A stretch of DNA of 64,000 nt from a virus. Position 1 is the first letter of the stretch. Each line of letters begins with the position of its first letter. Positions 51,045-58,751 of the stretch are shown here, piece after piece. Where the stretch lies: positions 412,249 to 476,248 of IMG/VR virus record IMGVR_UViG_3300018080_008436. One strand, given 5' to 3'. The position numbers and the translations under genes were made by a program. A model generated the notes under the pieces. The model did no database searches and was not told the DNA's origin. It was given only the letters and a program-made list of their open reading frames with translations.

Positions 51045-51447
51045 CCTATTTTTTCTCCCAGAATCGTAACACTTATATAATACTATATCTTACTTATTAA
51101 TATAATAACTTATTATAATAATAAAGGCGAAACCCAACTTTCACAAACCATTGATAACTTTATTGTTACATAAGTGCTATTTATTTTTCGTTAGTAAAAA
51201 TTACTAACCCTTGAGCCACACTTTAGTAAAAATTACTAACGAAAAATTAAAGATTAGTAAAAATTACTAATTTGCCATTTTTTAGTAAAAATTACTAATT
51301 TGCAAAAATCTTGCATTTTTTCTTGGAATCAGAAAATGTGGTTGTATAATGACAATATGCTTTCGAAACCAATTGTTTTGAAAGTGAACCCTTCCTAGCG
51401 GGGTATAGGCTAGAGAGCGAGAGACATAATAAAAGGAGAAAAGTATC
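51045..51447 (+). promoter_or_regulatory. Regulatory region with four operators and a promoter
   Basis: This 403-base gap has no gene. Bases 51050-51180 are very AT-rich. Four copies of the 17-base near-palindrome TTAGTAAAAATTACTAA follow at 51191, 51223, 51254 and 51282 (spacing 32, 31 and 28). A sigma-70 promoter (TTGGAA at 51323, 16-base spacer, TATAAT at 51345-51350) comes next, then a 90-base leader with a short CTAGC/GCTAG hairpin and AAAGGAG. It controls the unit from 51448 on. Confidence 0.8.
51191..51298. repeat. Four-copy operator array
   Basis: TTAGTAAAAATTACTAA is present without a mismatch at 51191-51207, 51223-51239, 51254-51270 and 51282-51298. Arms TTAGTAA/TTACTAA flank AAA. 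Spacing near three helical turns puts the first three copies on the same face, as expected for cooperative binding of a dimeric regulator. Confidence 0.9.
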
Positions 51448-52371
51448 ATGTCTAATGAAACGCCCACCGACTCTTGGGAGTCAAGAATCAACCAAGTTGC
51501 TAAGATCCTTAGCAAAACCCCAGATGACATTGAGGAAATCCTCAGTGCAGATCCGTTCAGAATTACTCAGGACCCAAACCGTCTTGAGATGCTGGCGGAT
51601 GAAGAAGTAACCCCATTCGGAGATCTTCGCAAGATGTTTTGCGATGAGAATGGAGTTTCCCTACCCCAATTACGTATGTGCATGAAAGTATTACGTGGAC
51701 CTAAAGGTAGCCAGAAGGCTTCTGAAATGGATACAAACGTACTTGCTTTCAATGCTAAGTATGGATTGGAAACTCATGTAGAAGATCTGGACATTGAACA
51801 GATCCTCCCATTCTACAATCCCAAAAAGCGCAATAGAATTCATGAACTCATTCGTGATCGTTATGAAAGTGAGTTCGGCCCTGTTATCGCTTTCAAACCG
51901 AACTCTGAAAAGATTGCTGTTGAAGAAACACTTGATTACATTGCTGATCTTGAATCTGGCCTTCCAGCAGAAGAAAGTATCGAGGTAGATGGGGAACTTG
52001 TCCGTCTTTATAAAGTTGGAGAAGTTCCAAACGAAAAGGTCGATGAAGATCCACTCTTCCCAGACTGTCCATTGAGAAAAGGCCGTTCTACTCATAACAG
52101 AGTGAATTGGACTGACATCTCAATAGAAGTTCGTCAATTCTTCCGCATTCTTCATGAGTATTCTGAGGATATCGATCCAAACAATCGTCTTGAACTACGT
52201 AAAGTGGTTCGTCTTCCTCTTGATGAACTTAGAGAAATCTTCCCAGAAATCTATTTGATTTACAAAGAGCTTAAGGCAGACAACAAACTGCCAAGTTTGA
52301 AGATGTCTTTAAGAACCGTTACTTCAAGAACGCAAAATCCATTTGCCATTGGCAGAAACAGAACTCGATAA
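51448..52371 (+). CDS. Unknown regulated protein
   Basis: The protein has 307 residues with AAAGGAG before the ATG. It is charged and mostly helical, with no membrane segments or cysteine motifs. The start resembles a small helical domain (WESRINQVAKILSKTPDDIEEIL), and the end is basic (PSLKMSLRTVTSRTQ). Its expression is under the four-operator promoter. A weak terminator-like hairpin follows at 52379, allowing read-through to the next gene. Not recognised. Confidence 0.7.
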   Translation: MSNETPTDSWESRINQVAKILSKTPDDIEEILSADPFRITQDPNRLEMLADEEVTPFGDLRKMFCDENGVSLPQLRMCMKVLRGPKGSQKASEMDTNVLAFNAKYGLETHVEDLDIEQILPFYNPKKRNRIHELIRDRYESEFGPVIAFKPNSEKIAVEETLDYIADLESGLPAEESIEVDGELVRLYKVGEVPNEKVDEDPLFPDCPLRKGRSTHNRVNWTDISIEVRQFFRILHEYSEDIDPNNRLELRKVVRLPLDELREIFPEIYLIYKELKADNKLPSLKMSLRTVTSRTQNPFAIGRNRTR

Positions 52372-52378
52372 AAATATA

Positions 52379-52408
52379 AGGGAGTGGGGTTATCCTCACT
52401 CCCTTTAC
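52379..52408 (+). terminator. Partial terminator or attenuator
   Basis: GGGAGTG pairs with CACTCCC across a loop, followed by only three T residues before ACTTTCTG. It lies between the first two genes of the operator-controlled unit, so it may only reduce downstream expression. Confidence 0.55.
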
Positions 52409-52425
52409 TTTCTGGGAGAATAATT

Positions 52426-53571
52426 ATGAAAAATTTTGATACCGTATGGGATTATGAATACTGGATGAAATCCAATGGGATGTTTGTTGGACTAAATACC
52501 CCCGAAGCTCTTAAGTCCGAAGATTTTAATCATGGTCTGCCACCATATGCTAGAAGAAAATCATTTCTAGTAGATGAATACCCAGCTTGCCCTAAAAACT
52601 GGATGCAAAGTGAAGGAACGTTAGCCAGTTATTTTGTTCCTGTAAAAGAAGGTAATGGAATGTGGTTAGATTTCAATAAAAACTATGACCATGACTATGA
52701 TGTGGCTATCGTCATTTCAATTCAAGGTGTAAACCCAATTTCAGGTTTACCTTGTAAAGATGAATATCTGGAGCAATACATTGAATGTTGTCCAAAATGC
52801 GAGACTCCTTTCAAACCAGATAGGTTGTGTGAGAAGTGTAACATTAGATATCCTAAGCAGAATTATATTGCTACAACTACAACTCCAAAAGGCAAACTTT
52901 GGCTTGATGGGTTCAGAAGTTTAGAGGGTATCGTTCGTCAATACATTTTAACAGCAGAAAAAATGAGAGGTGTCGCATCTAACGTAAAAGGAGTTGGGAG
53001 CAATAGAGTGTTCGCTATTGGAGTCTCTTTCTTTTTAAGTAAGGAAAAGAAACCAGTATATGAATCTTCATCTTCGTCTTCATCATGGGGGTTCCCATGT
53101 TCATCATCTTCTTCGTCTTCTATTGGAAGTGCATCATCATCTTCGATTCCTGACGCTTATGAAGATGATGACGACGATTACACATATTTGGATATGGATT
53201 TTGAAAGTATAAGTAGCGCTGACAACAAATCCAGTGAGAGTTACAAGATTACATGTGACAACTCTGACATACATAAAGTTTTTTCCAAAAAATCACGTCT
53301 CTCTAAACCACAACGTTCAGCCAAACCAGTAACTTGCAACTTTATCCAACAAGTTAAAACCAAAAAGCTTGAGGTTGGTGCTGGAGCGAACATTGATCAA
53401 CAGGTTTATGATGATAACGAAAAGATTGATTTCTGGAGAAGTGAACCTGAAGCCAGAATTTGCGTAAATTACGTCCTTGAGGAAGACGCAGTTAAGATCA
53501 TTGAGCAAGGAAGAAGAATATTGGAAGGCCACAAGGAAGGCTTTCTGCAAAACGTACCAGTAGGAAATTAA
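52426..53571 (+). CDS. Zinc-ribbon and serine-rich unknown protein
   Basis: The protein has 381 residues from the ATG at 52426 (GGGAG upstream); 14 codons upstream in frame are dropped. It has a zinc ribbon CCPKCETPF ... CEKCNIRYP near 125-145, then a compact beta region (WLDGFRSLEGIVRQYI, RVFAIGVSFFLSKEKK). A serine run and an acidic run (EDDDDDY) follow at about 220-250, resembling the linkers in the fibre proteins. The C-terminus is a beta-like domain (EARICVNYVLEEDAVKIIE). It is co-transcribed with a vWA gene. Not recognised. Confidence 0.7.
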   Translation: MKNFDTVWDYEYWMKSNGMFVGLNTPEALKSEDFNHGLPPYARRKSFLVDEYPACPKNWMQSEGTLASYFVPVKEGNGMWLDFNKNYDHDYDVAIVISIQGVNPISGLPCKDEYLEQYIECCPKCETPFKPDRLCEKCNIRYPKQNYIATTTTPKGKLWLDGFRSLEGIVRQYILTAEKMRGVASNVKGVGSNRVFAIGVSFFLSKEKKPVYESSSSSSSWGFPCSSSSSSSIGSASSSSIPDAYEDDDDDYTYLDMDFESISSADNKSSESYKITCDNSDIHKVFSKKSRLSKPQRSAKPVTCNFIQQVKTKKLEVGAGANIDQQVYDDNEKIDFWRSEPEARICVNYVLEEDAVKIIEQGRRILEGHKEGFLQNVPVGN

Positions 53572-53582
53572 GGAGAATTAAA

Positions 53583-54281
53583 ATGCCTAGAGAAGATTAT
53601 ACCCATTTAGTTTTTGTCGTTGATCGTTCTGGATCTATGTCTGGAATCGCATCAACAATGTGTGAAGGATATAACGGACTTATGGTTGATCAAAGAGAAG
53701 TCGATGGTAAAGCAACCGTCACATTAGCTCAATTTGATGACCGATATGAGTTGTTATATGATATGGTTGACATTGAGACCGTTCCAGAGCTTACATTGCA
53801 ACCAAGAGGCTGTACGGCCCTTCTGGACGCAATGGGAAGGACCATGAATACTGTCTTAGAACAGATTATGGAGATGGAAGAGTCTGAAAGACCAGCAAGA
53901 TGTCTGTTTGTTACCATTACTGACGGTGGAGAAAATTCATCAATGGAATATACCAGAGATCGGATTTTCCAAATGATCCAGGATTGCCAGGAAAGAGACG
54001 ATATTAACTTTGACTTCACTTTCCTTGGAGCTAACCAAGATGCTATCGCTGTTGGTGGAGGTCTTGGTATTCGTCAAGATGCGGCTTTGACTTATGCCGC
54101 AAACAATGTCTCTGCTCAAGCAATGTGCGATACTTTGTCAAGAAGCATGACGCAGTATAGATGTTGTAAATCTAGGGATGCTTCATTGAGTTATTCTCTT
54201 GAAGATCGGGAAAATGTATTGGGAGAAAACCCCCTTGTCCCTGACATCGATTCTGATGTAATCAAGAATTTCAAGAAATAA
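53583..54281 (+). CDS. von Willebrand factor A domain protein
   Basis: The protein has 232 residues. The MIDAS metal site is complete: DRSGS at 14-18, the threonine in CTALLDAMG near 83 and the aspartate in ITDGGENSS. Strands and helices alternate as in the Rossmann-like vWA fold (THLVFVVD, TVTLAQFDD, CLFVTITD, FDFTFLGAN). It binds protein partners through the metal. No membrane anchor or signal is present. AGGAG precedes the ATG, 11 bases after the preceding stop. A strong terminator follows. Its partner is probably another protein of this unit. Confidence 0.85.
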   Translation: MPREDYTHLVFVVDRSGSMSGIASTMCEGYNGLMVDQREVDGKATVTLAQFDDRYELLYDMVDIETVPELTLQPRGCTALLDAMGRTMNTVLEQIMEMEESERPARCLFVTITDGGENSSMEYTRDRIFQMIQDCQERDDINFDFTFLGANQDAIAVGGGLGIRQDAALTYAANNVSAQAMCDTLSRSMTQYRCCKSRDASLSYSLEDRENVLGENPLVPDIDSDVIKNFKK

Positions 54282-54293
54282 TTCATCGTACAG

Positions 54294-54345
54294 TTGTCAA
54301 ATATCCAACGGTTAGTTATAATATCTCTAACCGTTGGATATTTTT
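54294..54345 (+). promoter_or_regulatory. Promoter embedded in a terminator hairpin
   Basis: TTGTCA at 54294, a 17-base spacer and TATAAT at 54317-54322 make a near-consensus sigma-70 promoter. The same DNA forms a perfect 16-base stem AATATCCAACGGTTAG/CTAACCGTTGGATATT (54300-54315 with 54327-54342) with the -10 in the loop and six T residues after. It ends the vWA unit and starts the ClpP gene; the stem may also be an operator. Confidence 0.8.
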
Positions 54346-54369
54346 TGTTAAGATTAGGAGAATAAAGAC

Positions 54370-54942
54370 ATGGGTAAAGAAGACACCAATCCCTGCAACA
54401 ATCTTGAAGACAACCGAATTATTTATGTAAATGGAAATTTCAACGAAGAAATGACCAAGAACATATATGAAAAGCTAATAGCACTGGAAACAAAAGATCC
54501 TAGAAAAGACATTTTCATGGTCATTGACTCTTATGGTGGATACTGCCACAGCTTCCTTGCAATTCATGATGCCATGAAAATGTGTAGGTGTGATGTTGCA
54601 ACGTTTTGTATTGGGAAAGCTATGTCATGTGGGCAAATGTTATTGATGTCTGGGACTAAGGGTAAGAGATTTGCCTCCCCAAATTGCAGAATACTTGTCC
54701 ATCAACTTTCTAGTGCTTGTTGGGGAACTTTGTCAGAAATGCAGGTCGAAGTTACTGAGAGTGAAGAAATCCAGAAAATTATGGACAAAATCATTCTTGA
54801 GAACACTGGGATGACCAAAAGGGAATTAAAAAAGCTGATGTCAAGAGATTCTTATCTATCTCCAGAAGAAGCTATAGAATTTGGAATTGTTGATAAGGTC
54901 GTTACCAGTTATAAAGACATTTACAAAACGGTAAAAATCTAA
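54370..54942 (+). CDS. ClpP-like serine protease
   Basis: The protein has 190 residues, AGGAG ahead of the ATG. Catalytic triad: Ser86 in AMSCGQMLL, His111 in ILVHQLS and Asp160 in SRDSYLSPEEAIEFG, all in family positions, with the strand DIFMVIDSYGGYCHS before. The length is near that of cellular ClpP. It needs an AAA+ unfoldase in cells; the phage AAA+ at 28957 is not of ClpX type. It could replace host ClpP, or act alone as in prohead or signal-peptide-type proteases. Its stop meets the stop of the convergent fibre gene with no gap. Confidence 0.88.
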   Translation: MGKEDTNPCNNLEDNRIIYVNGNFNEEMTKNIYEKLIALETKDPRKDIFMVIDSYGGYCHSFLAIHDAMKMCRCDVATFCIGKAMSCGQMLLMSGTKGKRFASPNCRILVHQLSSACWGTLSEMQVEVTESEEIQKIMDKIILENTGMTKRELKKLMSRDSYLSPEEAIEFGIVDKVVTSYKDIYKTVKI

Positions 54943-55746
54943 TTACCAGACTGTTCTATAGATCTTCAAGCCAAGAACATGATTGTTTTGTGTTCCTGCT
55001 GGATAATAAACATATGTTCTTACCCTTGCCGCTTCTTGAGTAACACTTGGGTCCAATGGGAATCCGAATGTATTCAAACAGCTAATCCATTGCCCTTCAT
55101 AAGGGTATAGATAACTATCAAAGAATGGTAGTGATCCTCCCATAGAAGTAGGTATATTAGGTGCCAATACACAATAGAGTTGATGCCCCCAAGCGTCTCC
55201 ACTTAGGTTTTTATCACACCAGAAAGTTCCCCCCATTGTATCAACATCCAATGCGGCTGGAGTTTCTGCTTGATCATTAGCTACATAATCCCATATAGAT
55301 AAAACACCATTATTGTTTGCATCAGTCTCATCTGAGCAAGCTGTGTAGCCTGAAGAATCGTCCCCTTTATAACATCCAACAAAAGATAGCTCTCCCCAAC
55401 TTGTCCTTTTATTGGTTGAAGTGTTAACTCTCAAATCTTCGAATGTATCAGAAAGTGTTGCTGTTGTTAATTTAAAATCTCTAAATGACATGTAGTAACC
55501 AGATCTTGCTGGTTGTTGAACAAATCTTTGAACATAACCAACTGTTGGTTTCTCAAGTGTAGCCATGTTTGCAATTTCTACAGCTTCCCCTTCTGTTGTT
55601 TCTACAACACTAGTTTTATTACTGTCAATTGTATGTCCAACTGGATCTGCTGGACAAGTTGTTGGTGCTGTTTCACTTTCTGACCAGAGATATTCCCATT
55701 GAGAATCAGTGTCGCACCATACTCTATATTTATATAATACTGCCAT
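54943..55746 (-). CDS. Putative tail or appendage protein with dockerin-like loop
   Basis: The protein has 267 residues, beta-rich and aromatic, starting MAVLYKYRVWCDTDSQWEYLW. Residues near 141-160 contain DANNNGVLSIWD, an EF-hand/dockerin-like calcium loop (D-x-N-x-N-G-x-L-S). The end RTYVYYPAGTQNNHVLGLKIY is typical of fibre-type proteins. It is the last gene of the fibre cluster. A calcium-stabilised receptor-binding or structural component is inferred from composition and position. Confidence 0.6.
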   Translation of the reverse strand: MAVLYKYRVWCDTDSQWEYLWSESETAPTTCPADPVGHTIDSNKTSVVETTEGEAVEIANMATLEKPTVGYVQRFVQQPARSGYYMSFRDFKLTTATLSDTFEDLRVNTSTNKRTSWGELSFVGCYKGDDSSGYTACSDETDANNNGVLSIWDYVANDQAETPAALDVDTMGGTFWCDKNLSGDAWGHQLYCVLAPNIPTSMGGSLPFFDSYLYPYEGQWISCLNTFGFPLDPSVTQEAARVRTYVYYPAGTQNNHVLGLKIYRTVW

Positions 55747-55756
55747 AATTTTCTCT

Positions 55757-56392
55757 CTATTTTACGACTGCTGATGAAATCCTCAGTTCATTACCTTTAT
55801 TATTGATTCTACCCTCTATACTTAGGACTACTTCGTCTGTTGGAAGATTTGCTAATGGCGTAAGAGTTACAATAGAAGGAAGATTATTAGTCTTACCTGT
55901 AGCTTCGACAATTACATCTCCAGTATCTTCTCTTACAATCCTAACATCATATGAATCGTTTGATTTAGTCTGCCATGAAACTAACTTAATTACTGTTGGG
56001 ACTCCAAGCGTATCAATTCCCTCGAATATAAAACTTGCTATAACACTATAGTTTGTTGAAGTTGTTCTGGTGTAAGGTTTTCTCCCAGATGGAAAAATAA
56101 CATTAACATCGGACATTTTTTGCTCAGCAACAACTGATTGGTTCTTAAATAACTGAATTAAACCAGTTTGAGGCGACTTAAGGGTTATTATAAGTTCGTT
56201 CTTTTTATTGCCAGGTGAGGTCATAACACTTTCTATAAGGTCTTCTCTAGATTTCCCATTAAGAATTACTTTTGCTGTTAGATCTTTGTATCCAAGGTTA
56301 TGAGTCACTGTTATAACTGATTCAGGTGATAGAGTTCCTTCCTCTTCATCATATCCAAAGATATGCCTGTATACCAATACATCTTTAGCCAT
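55757..56392 (-). CDS. Putative fibre-associated structural protein
   Basis: The protein has 211 residues, GGAGGTAA before the ATG. It is beta-rich with threonine, valine and serine (VLVYRHIFGYDEEEGTL, VITVTHNLGYKDLTAKVILNG), suggesting two or three Ig-like beta sandwiches. The ATG overlaps the stop of the upstream gene, so the two are coupled. No enzymatic motif. A tail or fibre subunit is the likely role. Confidence 0.6.
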   Translation of the reverse strand: MAKDVLVYRHIFGYDEEEGTLSPESVITVTHNLGYKDLTAKVILNGKSREDLIESVMTSPGNKKNELIITLKSPQTGLIQLFKNQSVVAEQKMSDVNVIFPSGRKPYTRTTSTNYSVIASFIFEGIDTLGVPTVIKLVSWQTKSNDSYDVRIVREDTGDVIVEATGKTNNLPSIVTLTPLANLPTDEVVLSIEGRINNKGNELRISSAVVK

Positions 56393-58698
56393 TACAATTT
56401 ACCTCCATGAGTCCATTTTACTCCACTTAATCCGAGTTCAACCACTCCTATTTGTGAAGAAGACGTTCCTAAATCATCTAACTCAAATCTAATAAAAACC
56501 ATGTCTCCAGGATAATACCCAGATATATAAAATGGGCCAAATTCAACAAACTGAATTTTAGTTGTGTCAACATCGTCAACTTTTACAGAATCTGACTGAG
56601 CGGCAGTTGCCGTTTTTGATTCTGTATTGACTAAAGTCCTTGCAACAGGAGTTATCCCTCCAGATGGATCTGCTTCCAAGACACCTTGCACTTCAACAAC
56701 TTTAAAGCCAATAGTCATATCTATATCTAAGCCAGATCCTGTATTAACAGTATCTAGGAAAGTTAAATCAACAAAAATAGGTAAGCTTGTGTCCATCCCC
56801 TTAGGTATGCTGAATTGATAGTATATTGCATCCCCCGCGTCATTTAACAATGAGTTTGGACATTGATGTGTCCATCCGTCAGGCTCAGTTCCCAAGCCAA
56901 TTGCAGTCGTCCAAGCCGCAACCCCACCAGATTCTCCAAAAACATTCCCAGCGGCGTTTAGAGATACCCTGAATCTAGATCTTCCATGATAAGTGTTCGT
57001 TCCATCTGGATTAGCTTCAAATCTATTGCAACTTAATTTAAATTGTTCGAAAACTGGAGCAGTTGTAACAGCAGTATCAATTCTAATTCTTGTCCAATAT
57101 AGATTTTTACTATCAATTGTTTTCTTTGTCCAGTCAGTACCAGTAACATCTTCAGTTAGTCCAAATCTAATATGTTCACTTGAGTTTGCTCTGATAAATA
57201 CTTCGTCAGCATAATTGTAAAATTCAGATGATTCTGTTGACTGAACTGCGAACTCTGTCCAGGCACTGCCATTCCAATACTCAAAAACAAAACTTTTAGG
57301 AGTTACTTCAACAGCGGCTGTGGTTTGTTTGACTTTTATTCCCCAATGTTTAACCAAATCTGTTGCAGTTTGTCTTTGTGAACCAATTAAAATTGTATGA
57401 TTCGCCGCAGTACCTTGGAATGAAAAAGTACTGCCTGATGAAGAAGACGCATCCTCTGATTCATCTACGAAATTACCACCATCAGTAGTTGATGACGCTG
57501 TGCTGTCTGTAGTTAAAACAACCATTCCTGAGGTATAAGAGTCACCTTCTCCAGCAATAAGTTCAGATCCACGATCTGGTCGTCCAACTGCGAGTTCTCC
57601 AGAGAATTTAAAGCCTTCATCACCTTCAAAATCATCTTGAATAAATACAATTTCATTAGCATATCCTGCTGGAAATTGAGCTAACCCAAAATTAGCGTCC
57701 AAACCAATAATGTGAATCTCCACATCAAGACTTTCTACCAAAAAATCAAGACTTGACGATGTACGGAATTCACACGACGAAATAGTAATCTTACCTGTCC
57801 CATCGGCTCTCATCGCGTTGGTGCAATTTCTTATCGTCATGGAAGATATTATTAACGATGAATCTGTTCCTAAGATATAAACCCCATCAGTTGCTCCATC
57901 AATTTCACCAGCACGAACGGTAAGAGTTGCTCCATCATCACACTTTATCCCTGTAGTAACATTAGTTGACACACACTCAAAAGTTACAAAATCAATTTTT
58001 GATGTAGAACCATTTGCGTGAAAAACATTTGTTATGCTACAAGCAACTGGCACAACAAGGCCAGTACCTCTTATTGTTCCACTATTCGCATAAATAAGGT
58101 TGGTTACTGAACCAACTGGCGCTGTAGTTAAGTTAATAACAACAACGCTTGAACTCGAAGTACATTCAATACCATTCGCACAATTATAAATAACACAGTC
58201 TTTAACTATAGATGACGGAACACCTGGAGTTGCCATTAAGAATGCTGTTCCTGAAGTTGCTCCAGTCAAAGAAAATCCTGCCAAAGTGTTATATCCAGTA
58301 GATGTTACTATTGTATCACTTGCGCTTGATGCTGAAATAGTAGTTGTAAATGGACCAGCTATGGCTCGTATATCAACATAGTTCTTCATTGCTATGGGAG
58401 TTTCTGTGTAAATTCCAGGTGCAACTGCAATTGTATAGCTATTGGTTGGACCATTGTCTGTAATGTTTGATAAGGCCCCATTTATAGTTAAATATGGGCT
58501 ATGTGCATCACCGTCACCTTCTGTATCGCTACCCGTTTTGGATACATATAAAACGTTTGAAAGTGGAACAAGAAGATTTTCTCTTTTGATATATTGTGAT
58601 TCATAACTTCCACCACCAAGGTTTTTTGAAACAGCGACTAAGTCATCTGCTTCTAAAGTGGTCATTTCTGAAAGTTGTGATAATGATTTGTCAGCCAT
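56392..58698 (-). CDS. Right-handed beta-helix tail fibre or spike
   Basis: The protein has 768 residues with GAGGAAA before the ATG. Near residue 50 is VLYVSKTGSDTEGDGDAHSP, followed by YLTINGALSNI, the entry motif of the pectate-lyase-like beta-helix found in tailspikes. Repeated strands follow to about 330 (VDIRAIAGPF, TIRNCTNAMR, GKITISSCEF). The C-terminal half has further beta domains with serine/threonine-rich linkers (TTDSTASSTTDGGN). It probably binds or degrades host surface sugars; no catalytic residues can be named. Confidence 0.78.
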   Translation of the reverse strand: MADKSLSQLSEMTTLEADDLVAVSKNLGGGSYESQYIKRENLLVPLSNVLYVSKTGSDTEGDGDAHSPYLTINGALSNITDNGPTNSYTIAVAPGIYTETPIAMKNYVDIRAIAGPFTTTISASSASDTIVTSTGYNTLAGFSLTGATSGTAFLMATPGVPSSIVKDCVIYNCANGIECTSSSSVVVINLTTAPVGSVTNLIYANSGTIRGTGLVVPVACSITNVFHANGSTSKIDFVTFECVSTNVTTGIKCDDGATLTVRAGEIDGATDGVYILGTDSSLIISSMTIRNCTNAMRADGTGKITISSCEFRTSSSLDFLVESLDVEIHIIGLDANFGLAQFPAGYANEIVFIQDDFEGDEGFKFSGELAVGRPDRGSELIAGEGDSYTSGMVVLTTDSTASSTTDGGNFVDESEDASSSSGSTFSFQGTAANHTILIGSQRQTATDLVKHWGIKVKQTTAAVEVTPKSFVFEYWNGSAWTEFAVQSTESSEFYNYADEVFIRANSSEHIRFGLTEDVTGTDWTKKTIDSKNLYWTRIRIDTAVTTAPVFEQFKLSCNRFEANPDGTNTYHGRSRFRVSLNAAGNVFGESGGVAAWTTAIGLGTEPDGWTHQCPNSLLNDAGDAIYYQFSIPKGMDTSLPIFVDLTFLDTVNTGSGLDIDMTIGFKVVEVQGVLEADPSGGITPVARTLVNTESKTATAAQSDSVKVDDVDTTKIQFVEFGPFYISGYYPGDMVFIRFELDDLGTSSSQIGVVELGLSGVKWTHGGKL

Positions 58699-58751
58699 AA
58701 TTTTTCCTCGGCATTAATTATTTTCTATTTCTATATTTATGTTAAATAATC

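Noticed and set aside
28957-54942. A ClpXP-like pair formed by the AAA+ protein and the ClpP-like protease
   Set aside because: The AAA+ protein has no ClpX zinc domain or IGF-type loop and the genes are 24 kb apart on opposite strands, so a direct pair is not supported.
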